Below, one piece after another: positions 50,770-59,784 of a DNA stretch of 64,000 bases. The position numbers and the translations under genes are program-made. The notes beneath the pieces are model-generated. The model searched no databases. It was not told where the DNA came from and worked only from the letters and a program-made list of their open reading frames with translations. The DNA is from Beijerinckiaceae bacterium (GTDB lineage: Bacteria; Pseudomonadota; Alphaproteobacteria; Rhizobiales; Beijerinckiaceae), in NCBI GenBank assembly GCA_947452005.1, contig CANGBC010000002.1, forward strand, positions 206,981 to 270,980. The letters are read 5' to 3'. Numbering within the stretch: position 1 is the first letter of the stretch; every line of letters starts with the position of its first letter.

Positions 50770-51660
50770 ATGTCGCTCGCCGTGCTGAAACCCAAAGACC
50801 CGACACCAAAAGCAGCAGGACAAGCAATGTTGCGCGCGACCCTCAAAAAATCAGACGTCACGCAATGGGCGGCCCGGTTCGGGCGCACCGTTGCGGCCAA
50901 CACGCTGCCGCCGCTGATCTGCGCAGCCATCTTGTTTCTGATCTGGCAGATTGTCTTTGGACGCCCCGGCGCCACATTGCCCTCGCCCCTCACAGTCTGG
51001 CGTGAAGCCCAAGACCTCATCATCGATCCTTTCTTTCGGAATGGACCCCAAGACATCGGTCTTGGCTGGCGCACATTGACCTCTCTGCAACGCGTCGGCA
51101 TTGGATTTAGCTTTGCTGCCATTGTCGGCATTTTCATCGGCGCTGTCATCGGGCAGTCCATCTGGGCGATGCGTGGGCTTGATCCGATCTTCCAGATTCT
51201 GCGCACCGTGCCCCCGCTCGCGTGGCTGCCCATCTCACTGGCTGCGTTTCGCGACTCGCAACCCTCAGCCATTTTCGTGATCTTCATCACCTCCATCTGG
51301 CCCATCCTGATCAATACGGCTGTGGGTGTGCGCAATATCCCGCAGGATTACCGCAATGTCGCGCAAGTGCTGCGGCTGAACCATTTTGAGTTTTTCTGGA
51401 AGATCATGCTGCCCTCAGCAGCGCCTTACATTTTCACAGGTTTGCGGATTGGCATTGGCCTCGCCTGGCTGGCCATTGTCGCAGCCGAAATGCTGACCGG
51501 CGGCGTGGGCATCGGCTTCTTCATCTGGGACGCGTGGAATTCCTCGCGCCTGCCCGACATTGTCGTCGCGCTTTTCTACATCGGCATTGTTGGCTTCGTG
51601 CTCGACCGCATTGTTGGTGCGGTTGGCTCACTCATCACCCGCGGCACTTCGGCCTCTTGA
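50770..51660 (+). CDS. nrtB: Nitrate ABC transporter permease (NrtB)
   Basis: 296 residues from the ATG at 50770; an in-frame GTG at 50716 would add 18 residues. About six membrane segments (PPLICAAILFLIWQIVFG first) and the coupling loop VAQVLRLNHFEFFWKIMLPSAAPYIFTGLRIG. The sequence RTVPPLAWLPISLAAF is typical of NrtB/CmpB. It lies between nrtA and the ATPase gene. Confidence 0.92.
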   Translation: MSLAVLKPKDPTPKAAGQAMLRATLKKSDVTQWAARFGRTVAANTLPPLICAAILFLIWQIVFGRPGATLPSPLTVWREAQDLIIDPFFRNGPQDIGLGWRTLTSLQRVGIGFSFAAIVGIFIGAVIGQSIWAMRGLDPIFQILRTVPPLAWLPISLAAFRDSQPSAIFVIFITSIWPILINTAVGVRNIPQDYRNVAQVLRLNHFEFFWKIMLPSAAPYIFTGLRIGIGLAWLAIVAAEMLTGGVGIGFFIWDAWNSSRLPDIVVALFYIGIVGFVLDRIVGAVGSLITRGTSAS

Positions 51661-51672
51661 GGATTTAAGATC

Positions 51673-52467
51673 ATGCCCGCTTACCTGAAGCTCGATCATA
51701 TTTCCAAAACCTTCCGACGCGGCTCCAGCGAAACAGAAGTGCTGCGCGACATCAATCTGGTCATCAATGAATGCGAGATCGTGTCGATCATCGGACATTC
51801 AGGCTGCGGCAAGTCGACTTTGCTCAACCTGATTGCGGGCCTGACGCCCGTCACCACTGGTGCGGTTTTGCTGGAGGACCGTGAAGTCAACGCACCTGGA
51901 CCAGAACGTGCGGTCGTTTTTCAGAACCACTCGCTCCTCCCCTGGCTGACAGTCTATGACAATGTCGCACTGGCCGTTGATAAAGTGTTTGGCTCGACAA
52001 AATCACGCAGCGAACGGCACGCATGGATTTTGCACAATCTTGATCTGGTGCAGATGGTCCACGCCAAAGACAAGCGCCCATCTGAAATTTCCGGCGGTAT
52101 GAAACAGCGCGTGGGCATTGCGCGCGCCTTGGCCATTGAGCCCAAGATTCTGCTGCTCGATGAACCCTTCGGCGCACTGGATGCCCTCACCCGGGCGCAT
52201 CTGCAAGATTCCGTCATGCAAATCCATGCAACGCTCAAAAACACGATGATCATGATCACTCATGATGTCGACGAAGCCGTGCTCTTGTCTGACCGCATCG
52301 TCATGATGACCAATGGCCCTGCAGCCACCATCGGCGAGGTCCTGACCGTGGGCTTGGAGCGCCCGCGCAAGCGGCTTGAGCTGGTTGCCGACCCCGACTA
52401 CATCGCCGCGCGCGAATCTGTTCTGCGATTCCTCTACGAACGCCACAGCTTTGTTGAAGCCGCCTGA
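51673..52467 (+). CDS. nrtD: Nitrate ABC transporter ATP-binding protein (NrtD type)
   Basis: 264 residues, a single ATPase domain without the receptor-like extension of NrtC. Walker A GHSGCGKST, Q-loop VFQNHSLLPW, signature ISGGMKQR, Walker B ILLLDEP, switch MITHDVDEAVLLSDR. It is 12 bp after nrtB. The DxDEAVLLSDR stretch is the standard NrtD/CmpD C-terminal pattern. Confidence 0.93.
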   Translation: MPAYLKLDHISKTFRRGSSETEVLRDINLVINECEIVSIIGHSGCGKSTLLNLIAGLTPVTTGAVLLEDREVNAPGPERAVVFQNHSLLPWLTVYDNVALAVDKVFGSTKSRSERHAWILHNLDLVQMVHAKDKRPSEISGGMKQRVGIARALAIEPKILLLDEPFGALDALTRAHLQDSVMQIHATLKNTMIMITHDVDEAVLLSDRIVMMTNGPAATIGEVLTVGLERPRKRLELVADPDYIAARESVLRFLYERHSFVEAA

Positions 52468-52469
52468 GC

Positions 52470-53699
52470 ATGACCAAAACACGGCTCATCATCATCGGCA
52501 CAGGCATGGCAGCGACGCGCCTCGTCGACGAACTGACCCGTCGGGTGCCAGAGGCCTTTGACATTTGCATGATCGGCGACGAGCCGACATCGCCCTATAA
52601 TCGCGTTCTGCTGTCATCCTTGCTGGCAGGTGAACTGGATGAAAGTGAACTCACGTTAAAAACTCCCGATTGGTGGTCACAAAACAATATTCGCATTCTG
52701 ACGGGCGAAAGGGTCACAGAGATCGACAAAGCCGCGCGCTGTGTGACGCTCGCGAATGGCACGATCCTGAATTACGATCAGCTTGTTCTGGCAACGGGTT
52801 CAAAACCCATTTGCCTGCCCTTGCCGGGCGCTGATCTTGCTGGCGTGATGACCTTCCGCGATTTGGCCGATGTGGCAAAAATTCGCGCCGCCATGAAACC
52901 TGACGCGTCAGCTGTGGTGATTGGTGGTGGACTGCTTGGTCTTGAAGCCGCCTATGGATTGGCGAAAGCCAATGTGAAGACAAGTCTCATTCACCTGATG
53001 GATCGCCTGATGGAGCGCCAGCTGGATGCTGAGGCCGCCAATATGCTGCGCGATGATATTTCGGCACGCGGCATTTCCTTCCATCTTTCAGCCAATACGA
53101 AAAAGATACACGGCGCAGGAAAAGTTGAAGCGATTGAATTGATGGATGGCACCGTCATTCCCGCCGATCTCGTAGTGATGGCCGTTGGCATTCGCCCCAA
53201 TATTGATCTTGCCCAAGGCGCTGGCCTGACGACCGGGCGCGGCATTCTGGTTGATGACCAACTCGCCACATCAGACCCTGCCATTTTTGCGCTGGGCGAA
53301 TGCGCGGAGCATCGCGGCATTGCTTACGGGCTTGTCGAACCCGCCTATGAGCAAGCGCGCATTCTGGCCGCCCATTTGAGCGCCGACAGCGCGGCCTATG
53401 CGGGCAGTGTCACCGCCACCAATCTGAAGGTTCATGGCATTCACCTGTTTTCTTCCGGCGACTTTCTGGGCGCGGATGGGTCGGATGTGATTGTGCTGCG
53501 TGATCGCGGGCTGAAGACCTACCGCAAACTCGTCCTCAAAAACGAAGGCGGCACCACCCAACTGACGGGCTGCCTGCTCTATGGCGATACGTCAGATGGG
53601 CTTTGGTATGCAGAGCTGATCCGCCAGCAAACGCCTGTCAATTCCATGCGCCCGCTTCTCGCCTTCGGTCGTGATCTCGCCACGCGAGAGGCTGCCTGA
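52470..53699 (+). CDS. FAD-dependent pyridine-nucleotide oxidoreductase of nitrate assimilation (NirB/NasB N-terminal-like)
   Basis: 409 residues corresponding to the FAD/NAD(P)H half of NirB-type nitrite reductases but encoded alone. FAD motif LIIIGTGMAATRLVDEL, then YNRVLLSSLLAGE, the NAD motif AVVIGGGLLGLEAAYGLAKANV, and IFALGECAEHRG. It lacks siroheme and Fe-S domains. Sitting between the transporter and nirA, it probably passes electrons from NAD(P)H toward NasA or NirA. It starts 2 bp after the ATPase stop. Confidence 0.88.
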   Translation: MTKTRLIIIGTGMAATRLVDELTRRVPEAFDICMIGDEPTSPYNRVLLSSLLAGELDESELTLKTPDWWSQNNIRILTGERVTEIDKAARCVTLANGTILNYDQLVLATGSKPICLPLPGADLAGVMTFRDLADVAKIRAAMKPDASAVVIGGGLLGLEAAYGLAKANVKTSLIHLMDRLMERQLDAEAANMLRDDISARGISFHLSANTKKIHGAGKVEAIELMDGTVIPADLVVMAVGIRPNIDLAQGAGLTTGRGILVDDQLATSDPAIFALGECAEHRGIAYGLVEPAYEQARILAAHLSADSAAYAGSVTATNLKVHGIHLFSSGDFLGADGSDVIVLRDRGLKTYRKLVLKNEGGTTQLTGCLLYGDTSDGLWYAELIRQQTPVNSMRPLLAFGRDLATREAA

Positions 53700-53700
53700 C

Positions 53701-55440
53701 ATGACGCAAGATTTCACACTCGAACAAAAACGCTATCTCGAAGGCTTTATGTCTGGCCTCGAAGCCAAGCGTGGGCAACGCGCAGGCGAGAGCCTCGGCG
53801 CTCCCAGTGGACCGGATGCGCCACATATAGAAGCGCAAAACCGCGTCACAGCGTCTGGCGGCAAATTGGTCGATCAGGAAAAATGGAAGCGCGACGAGCA
53901 TCCTTTCGATGCCTATGCGCGCTTTCGTGAGCAAGCCAAGTCGCAGACCTATCCAAAGCCGGAAGATAATTTTCGCTGGCGCTACCATGGATTGTTCTAT
54001 GTCGCGCCTGCGCAAAACTCTTACATGTGCCGCATGCGCATTCCCAATGGCATTGTGAATGCGTGGCAGTTTGAAGGTATCGCCAATCTGGCCGAGCGCC
54101 TCGGTGGCGGCTATACGCACATCACCACGCGCGCCAACCTGCAGATCCGCGAGATCAAGGCCGAAGATGCACCCGACCTTGTCGAAGAGCTTGTCGCTTT
54201 GGGCATCACCTCAAAAGGCTCTGGTGCGGATAACATTCGCAATGTGACGGGCTCAACGACGGCGGGCATTGATCCGCAGGAATTGATCGACACGCGGCCT
54301 CACGCCAAGCGCTGGCACAATCACATTCTGAATGAGCGCACGCTCTATGGCCTGCCACGCAAATTCAACGTCGCCTTTGATGGCGGCGGCGCGATTGCAA
54401 CACTTGAGGAAACCAACGACATCGGCTTTCAGGCTGTTGAGGTGATCGCTGGAAGCGATGTTGCGCCCGGGCTTTATTGGCGCCTCGCTCTGGGTGGCAT
54501 TACAGGCCACAAGGATCTCGCACGCGATACAGGAATTGTTCTGGCACTTGATGATGCCACGCCAGTCGCCGATGCCATCATTCGCGTCTTCATCGCCCAC
54601 GGCGACCGCACCAACCGCGCCAAGGCACGCCTCAAATATGTTCTGGATGCCTGGGGCTTTGATAAATTCATCGAGGCCGTCGAGCAGCAGCTCGGGCGCA
54701 AGCTGACCAAGATTGATGGCGCCTTTGTGAAAGACAGGCCGCCCGTCAATCGCTTGGCGCATATTGGCATTCACGCACAATCACAACCCGGAGGCTTCTG
54801 GATCGGTGTCTGGACTCCGCTGGGGAAATTGACTGCACAAGAGATGCGCGCACTCGCCGAAATCGCCAGAACCTATGGCGACGGCGATATTCGGCTGACC
54901 GTCTGGCAAAACCTGATCCTCTCAGGCGTGTCACAAGATGACTTGCCTGCGGCCAAACAGGCACTGACCGATGCAGGCCTTCGATATGACGTCTCCAATG
55001 TCCGGGCCGGACTGGTTGCCTGCACAGGCAACAAGGGCTGTAAATTTGCCGCCTCCGACACCAAAAGCCACGCGCTGAAGATTGCCGACCATATGGATGC
55101 GCATTTCGATCTCGATGTGCCGGTGAACATCCATCTCACCGGCTGCCACCATTCCTGCGCGCAGCATTATATCGGCGACATCGGCCTGATCGGCGCCAAA
55201 GTCACCATCAATGACGACGGCGATCAGGTTGAGGGCTACCATCTGCATGTGGGCGGCGGCTATGCCGATCAAGCTGCGATTGGTCGCCTGCTTCAGTCGG
55301 ACGTCAAAGCTGAGGACACAGGCCTGCTGATTGAAAAGCTCCTCGCCGCCTACCGCGACAAGCGCGTCTCCAAGGAGGAGACGTTCCAGTCGTTCACCGC
55401 GCGCCACGACGTTGAAACATTGAAGGCGTTTTTGCGATGA
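53701..55440 (+). CDS. nirA: Ferredoxin-type assimilatory nitrite reductase
   Basis: 579 residues, the usual NirA size. The siroheme/4Fe-4S ligands are all visible: C441-x5-C447 (CTGNKGC) and C482-x3-C486 (CHHSC). FRWRYHGLFYVAP and THITTRANLQIREI belong to the substrate and siroheme half-domains. It reduces nitrite to ammonium with six electrons. The protein has an N-terminal ~60-residue linker. The ATG at 53701 is one base after the previous stop; its stop overlaps the next start (ATGA). Ferredoxin itself is not encoded here, so the next gene product is the likely donor. Confidence 0.94.
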   Translation: MTQDFTLEQKRYLEGFMSGLEAKRGQRAGESLGAPSGPDAPHIEAQNRVTASGGKLVDQEKWKRDEHPFDAYARFREQAKSQTYPKPEDNFRWRYHGLFYVAPAQNSYMCRMRIPNGIVNAWQFEGIANLAERLGGGYTHITTRANLQIREIKAEDAPDLVEELVALGITSKGSGADNIRNVTGSTTAGIDPQELIDTRPHAKRWHNHILNERTLYGLPRKFNVAFDGGGAIATLEETNDIGFQAVEVIAGSDVAPGLYWRLALGGITGHKDLARDTGIVLALDDATPVADAIIRVFIAHGDRTNRAKARLKYVLDAWGFDKFIEAVEQQLGRKLTKIDGAFVKDRPPVNRLAHIGIHAQSQPGGFWIGVWTPLGKLTAQEMRALAEIARTYGDGDIRLTVWQNLILSGVSQDDLPAAKQALTDAGLRYDVSNVRAGLVACTGNKGCKFAASDTKSHALKIADHMDAHFDLDVPVNIHLTGCHHSCAQHYIGDIGLIGAKVTINDDGDQVEGYHLHVGGGYADQAAIGRLLQSDVKAEDTGLLIEKLLAAYRDKRVSKEETFQSFTARHDVETLKAFLR

Positions 55441-57035
55441 ACGCACCCACACACGCGCCCATGATTCCGCTCATTCCCGACAGCGCGCCGTTTTCGCCCG
55501 AACAGCGCGCGTGGCTTTCCGGATTTCTGGCTGGTGCACTCGCGCTGGAAACGGGTGCTGCTCCTGTTGGTGCACCCAACACGCAAACAAGCCTGACTGA
55601 TACGCAACAGGATGATGAAGCGCCTTGGCATGACCCCGCCATGCCGCTTGATGAGCGTATGAAACTGGCAGACGGCAAGCCGCTGGCGCGACGCATGATG
55701 GCCGCCATGGCGCAGCAGGATTGCGGCCAATGCGGATATGATTGCGCCGCTTATTCAAAAGCAATTGCCGAACAGGCCGAAGGCCGGCTGAACCTCTGCT
55801 CACCGGGCGGTAAAGAAACCGCGCGCATGTTGAAAAAACTGATCGAAGAGACAGGTGGTGGCGTCACCGGACCAGACGAGCGCGCAGCCGCCAATCCTGT
55901 CACCCGTCATCAAGCCGAGACGCTTGGCTATTCAGGAAGCACGCCCGTCGACGCACGCTTTCTCTCACGCCGCCGCCTCAATGGCGAAGGCTCGGAAAAA
56001 GTCACCAACCATATTGAGATCGACCTCTCATTGTCGGATGTGACCTATGACGTCGGAGATTCACTTGGCGTGTTTGCACGCAATGATCCCCATTTGGCGG
56101 ATGCAATTATTGCCGCCATTGATGCGCCCGCCGACTTTCCGATTGCGGGCAAAAGCTTGCGCGACACATTGATTGAGGACATGTCGCTAGGCGCTGCACC
56201 CGACATGCTCTTCCAGCTCCTCTCCTATCTGGTTGGCGGTGAGCGGCGCGCCAAGGCGCAAGCCCTCTCGCGCGGCGAAGACCCCGATGGCGACGCTCCC
56301 ACGCTTGATGTGCTGGGTGCGCTTGAAAAGTTTTCAGGCACACGGCCTGATCCCGAAGCCTTTGTCGAATCTCTCGAGCCGCTTCAGCCGCGCCTTTATT
56401 CGATTTCCTCCTCGCCGCGCGCACAGCCTGGCCGCGTCACACTGACCATCGACACGGTGCGCTACACGCTCAACGCGCGCACCCGCTTGGGTGTCGCCTC
56501 AACCTGGTTTGCCGAGCGCCTGCCTGAGGGCACGAAGTTAAAAGTTTACGTGCAAAAAGCCCACGGCTTTGCATTGCCGCAAGACACGCTTGTTCCCATC
56601 ATCATGGTCGGTCCCGGCACCGGCATCGCGCCCTTCCGCGCTTTCTTACAAGAGCGGCAGGTGCAAAAGGCGCAAGGCGGCGCTTGGCTTTTCTTCGGGC
56701 ACCAGCATGAAAAAAGCGACTTTCTGTATCGCGACGAGCTGACGCAGTTTTTGGCTGCAGGCACATTGTCGAAACTCTCGACCGCATGGTCTCGTGACAG
56801 CAGCGAGAAAGTCTATGTGCAAGATCGCATGCGCGAAGCCGGCGCGGAGCTTTGGGACTGGCTCACAAAGGGCGCGCATTTCTATATATGTGGCGACGCC
56901 AAGCGCATGGCCAAAGACGTCGAACAAGCGCTGACCGATATTGCCTGCGCGCATGGCAAGCTGGGCGCGAGCGAGGCCAAAGCCTTTCTCGCCGATCTCA
57001 AAAAGACCGCCCGCTATCAAGCGGATGTCTATTGA
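55437..57035 (+). CDS. Fe-S/FAD/NAD(P)H reductase fusion, CysJ/FNR-like, of the nitrate operon
   Basis: 532 residues in three parts: an N-terminal helical segment (residues ~18-33), a 4Fe-4S module with C96-G-Q-C99-x3-C103 and C121 (RnfB-type, QDCGQCGYDCAAYSKAIAEQ), and a C-terminal sulfite-reductase-flavoprotein-like FAD/NADPH part with LYSISSSP, VGPGTGIAPFRAFLQER, FFGHQHEKSDFLY and FYICGDAKRMAKD. There is no FMN flavodoxin domain. It overlaps nirA by ATGA and nasA by TGATG. I infer it moves electrons from NADPH via FAD to its Fe-S cluster and on to NirA or NasA. Confidence 0.86.
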   Translation: MNAPTHAPMIPLIPDSAPFSPEQRAWLSGFLAGALALETGAAPVGAPNTQTSLTDTQQDDEAPWHDPAMPLDERMKLADGKPLARRMMAAMAQQDCGQCGYDCAAYSKAIAEQAEGRLNLCSPGGKETARMLKKLIEETGGGVTGPDERAAANPVTRHQAETLGYSGSTPVDARFLSRRRLNGEGSEKVTNHIEIDLSLSDVTYDVGDSLGVFARNDPHLADAIIAAIDAPADFPIAGKSLRDTLIEDMSLGAAPDMLFQLLSYLVGGERRAKAQALSRGEDPDGDAPTLDVLGALEKFSGTRPDPEAFVESLEPLQPRLYSISSSPRAQPGRVTLTIDTVRYTLNARTRLGVASTWFAERLPEGTKLKVYVQKAHGFALPQDTLVPIIMVGPGTGIAPFRAFLQERQVQKAQGGAWLFFGHQHEKSDFLYRDELTQFLAAGTLSKLSTAWSRDSSEKVYVQDRMREAGAELWDWLTKGAHFYICGDAKRMAKDVEQALTDIACAHGKLGASEAKAFLADLKKTARYQADVY

Positions 57036-59686
57036 TGGGTCCATCGGTTCGCACAACCTGCCCCTATTGCGGTGTCGGCTGTGGCGTTATGGCCAAGCCC
57101 GACGGCATGGGGGGTGCTGCGATTGCAGGCGACCCCGACCATCCAGCCAATTTTGGCCGCCTGTGCTCGAAGGGATCGGCGCTGGGTGAAACACTCGGGC
57201 TTGAAAAGCGACTGCTCCACCCGATGCGCCTGGGACGCAACGGATCCTACGCGCGCATCACATGGGAGGATGCGCTCGACACGATTGCGCAATCGCTCCA
57301 GCGCATCGCCCATCTTCATGGCCCAGACGCCTTGGCCTTCTATCTCTCCGGGCAATTGCTCACGGAGGACTATTACGTCGCCAACAAGCTGATGAAGGGC
57401 TTTCTTGGCACCGCCAATGTCGACACAAATTCGCGCCTCTGCATGGCCTCGTCCGTTGCCGGACACCGCCGGGCCTTTGGCGCCGATACGGTTCCGGGCA
57501 ATTATCAAGATCTCGATGAAGCTGATCTCATTGTCTTGACCGGCTCAAACGCTGCCTGGTGCCACCCGGTGCTGTTTCAGCGCATGGTCAAGAATCGTAA
57601 GGAACGCGGCGCAAAAATCATCGTCATCGATCCGCGCCGCACGGCCAGCGCTGATGAAGCCGATCTCTTTCTGCAAATTGCACCGGGCATGGACAGCGTG
57701 CTCTTTTCGGCTCTGCTTGTGGCGATTGCCGAGCGCGGACACATCGACGAGGCCTATGTCACAGCGCACACGAAAGGCTTGTCCGAGGCGCTTGCCTCCG
57801 CGCGCCTGCTTGCGCCAGATCTGGCCACAGCCGCGCGCCAATGCGGCCTGAGCGAAAAGGACCTAAACCAATTCATTGATCTGTGGCTCGCCAACGAGAA
57901 GACCGTCACGGCCTGGAGCCAGGGCGTCAACCAATCGGCGCAAGGCACAGACAAAGTTGAAGCCATCATCAATTGCCATTTGGCAACTGGACGCATGGGC
58001 AGACCGGGCCTCGGCCCGCTGTCTCTGACAGGCCAACCCAATGCCATGGGCGGGCGCGAAGTGGGTGGCCTTGCCAATATGCTGGCGGCCCATCTGCAAT
58101 TTTCATCATCCGATATTGATCTTGTGCAGCGCTTTTGGCGCGCGCCCCGCATGGCGCAAAAGGAGGGCCTCAAAGCCGTTCCGATGTTTGATGCGATTGC
58201 GCGCGGCGACATTCGTGCGCTGTGGGTGATGGCCACCAACCCCGCTGTCTCCATGCCACGCGCAGATCACGTGCGCCAAGCCATGGGGCAACTCGACCTG
58301 TTTGTTGTGTCGGAGGTGATGCGCTCGAACGATACACTCAACAGCGGCGCGCATCTTCTGCTGCCCGCAGCCGCTTGGGGCGAAAAAGATGGCACGGTGA
58401 CAAATTCAGAGCGCCGCATTTCACGCCAACGCGCGTTTCTGGATGCGCCCGGCGAGACGCGCCCCGACTGGTGGATTGTGTGCGAAGTTGCCAAACGCAT
58501 GGGCTTTGCAGAGTCTTTTTCTTTTGCGTCGCCCGACGAGATTTTCGCAGAACACGCAGCTCTGTCAGGTTTTGAGAATGATGGGCAGCGTGATTTTGAC
58601 CTGTCGGGCTATGTCGCCTCCGCGCACAACTATCGCGAGATGCATCCCTTTCAATGGCCATTCCGCAAAGATGAAAAGCCCCAAGAGCGGCTTTTTGCGA
58701 ATGGCCATTTTTTCACAGCTGATCACAAAGCCACCTTTCATGCGCTTGAAGCGCCTGTGCTCAAAGATGCGCCCGACGACGCCTTTCCGCTCTTGCTCAA
58801 TACAGGGCGCGTGCGTGATCAGTGGCACACAATGACCCGAACGGGTCTGTCACCGCGCCTGAGCCATCATCTGCAAGAACCTTTCGCAGCGCTGAACCCC
58901 GCTGATGCGCGAGATTACCGCGTGACGCATGGCGGTTTTGTCCGCCTGACCTCGCGCTATGGCACGGCAGTTCTGCGCGCAGACGTCAGCGATGCGCAGC
59001 GCCCGGGGGAAATCTTTGCGCCCATTCACTGGAGCGCAGAAACTTCTTCTGACGGGCGCGTTGGCGCATTGGTACAGCCCGCAACAGATTGCTTTTCAGG
59101 TCAACCCGAACTCAAGGCCACAGCCGTCAAGATTGAGCCCGTCAAGTTTCAGCGTGAGGGCTTTATCCTGTCACGCCGAAAGATCACTATGACAGAGGGC
59201 TTTTGGTTGACGCACGTCACACTGGACCACGCGCAAGGCATTCGGCTCGCAACTGACATGACATCCAATCAAGTGATTGCGCAGCTCGATGCGCAATGTG
59301 GAGCGTGTGAAAAATCAGAATTCCACGACGAGGCACTTGGGCAACATCGCGTGGCTTATGTCCTCAATGGAAGGCTTGACGCCTGCCTCTTCCTGTCGGC
59401 CAGCGGAAAGACGATTGAATGGAACGGGGTCAGAGAGCTCTTTGGCAAAGACGAATTGAGCAAAACAGATCGCCTGATCTTGCTCTCAGGACAAACGGGA
59501 TCTGGATTGAGCGACACAGGCCCCGTGGTTTGCGCCTGCTTTGGCGTGCCCGCCCCCTCGATCGATCAGCTGATCAAAAGCGGCGCGGCGAAAACAGCCG
59601 AACAGATCGGCACGCTGCTCAAAGCCGGCACCAATTGCGGCTCCTGCCTGCCTGAGCTCAGGCGCATGATCCGGCAGCAAACCTAA
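57035..59686 (+). CDS. nasA: Assimilatory nitrate reductase, catalytic subunit
   Basis: 883 residues. N-terminal 4Fe-4S ligands C9, C12, C16 and C44; bis-MGD molybdopterin domains follow with TNSRLCMASSVAGHRRAFG, GSNAAWCHPVLFQRM, WSQGVNQSAQGTDKVEAIINCHLATG and GQPNAMGGREVGGLAN. The C-terminus adds a BFD-like 2Fe-2S module with C833, C835, C868 and C871. It reduces nitrate to nitrite in the cytoplasm. The start overlaps the reductase stop (TGATG). Last gene of the operon; no Moco or siroheme synthesis genes follow. Confidence 0.95.
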   Translation: MGPSVRTTCPYCGVGCGVMAKPDGMGGAAIAGDPDHPANFGRLCSKGSALGETLGLEKRLLHPMRLGRNGSYARITWEDALDTIAQSLQRIAHLHGPDALAFYLSGQLLTEDYYVANKLMKGFLGTANVDTNSRLCMASSVAGHRRAFGADTVPGNYQDLDEADLIVLTGSNAAWCHPVLFQRMVKNRKERGAKIIVIDPRRTASADEADLFLQIAPGMDSVLFSALLVAIAERGHIDEAYVTAHTKGLSEALASARLLAPDLATAARQCGLSEKDLNQFIDLWLANEKTVTAWSQGVNQSAQGTDKVEAIINCHLATGRMGRPGLGPLSLTGQPNAMGGREVGGLANMLAAHLQFSSSDIDLVQRFWRAPRMAQKEGLKAVPMFDAIARGDIRALWVMATNPAVSMPRADHVRQAMGQLDLFVVSEVMRSNDTLNSGAHLLLPAAAWGEKDGTVTNSERRISRQRAFLDAPGETRPDWWIVCEVAKRMGFAESFSFASPDEIFAEHAALSGFENDGQRDFDLSGYVASAHNYREMHPFQWPFRKDEKPQERLFANGHFFTADHKATFHALEAPVLKDAPDDAFPLLLNTGRVRDQWHTMTRTGLSPRLSHHLQEPFAALNPADARDYRVTHGGFVRLTSRYGTAVLRADVSDAQRPGEIFAPIHWSAETSSDGRVGALVQPATDCFSGQPELKATAVKIEPVKFQREGFILSRRKITMTEGFWLTHVTLDHAQGIRLATDMTSNQVIAQLDAQCGACEKSEFHDEALGQHRVAYVLNGRLDACLFLSASGKTIEWNGVRELFGKDELSKTDRLILLSGQTGSGLSDTGPVVCACFGVPAPSIDQLIKSGAAKTAEQIGTLLKAGTNCGSCLPELRRMIRQQT

Positions 59687-59784
59687 AAGCCAACAGGACT
59701 TGTCATCTGGGTTTCACGAAGGCGGCGTTGCGCCAATTCATCCCTTCATTCGATGATCCGAAAATGGGGCGATGCAAAACAGGC

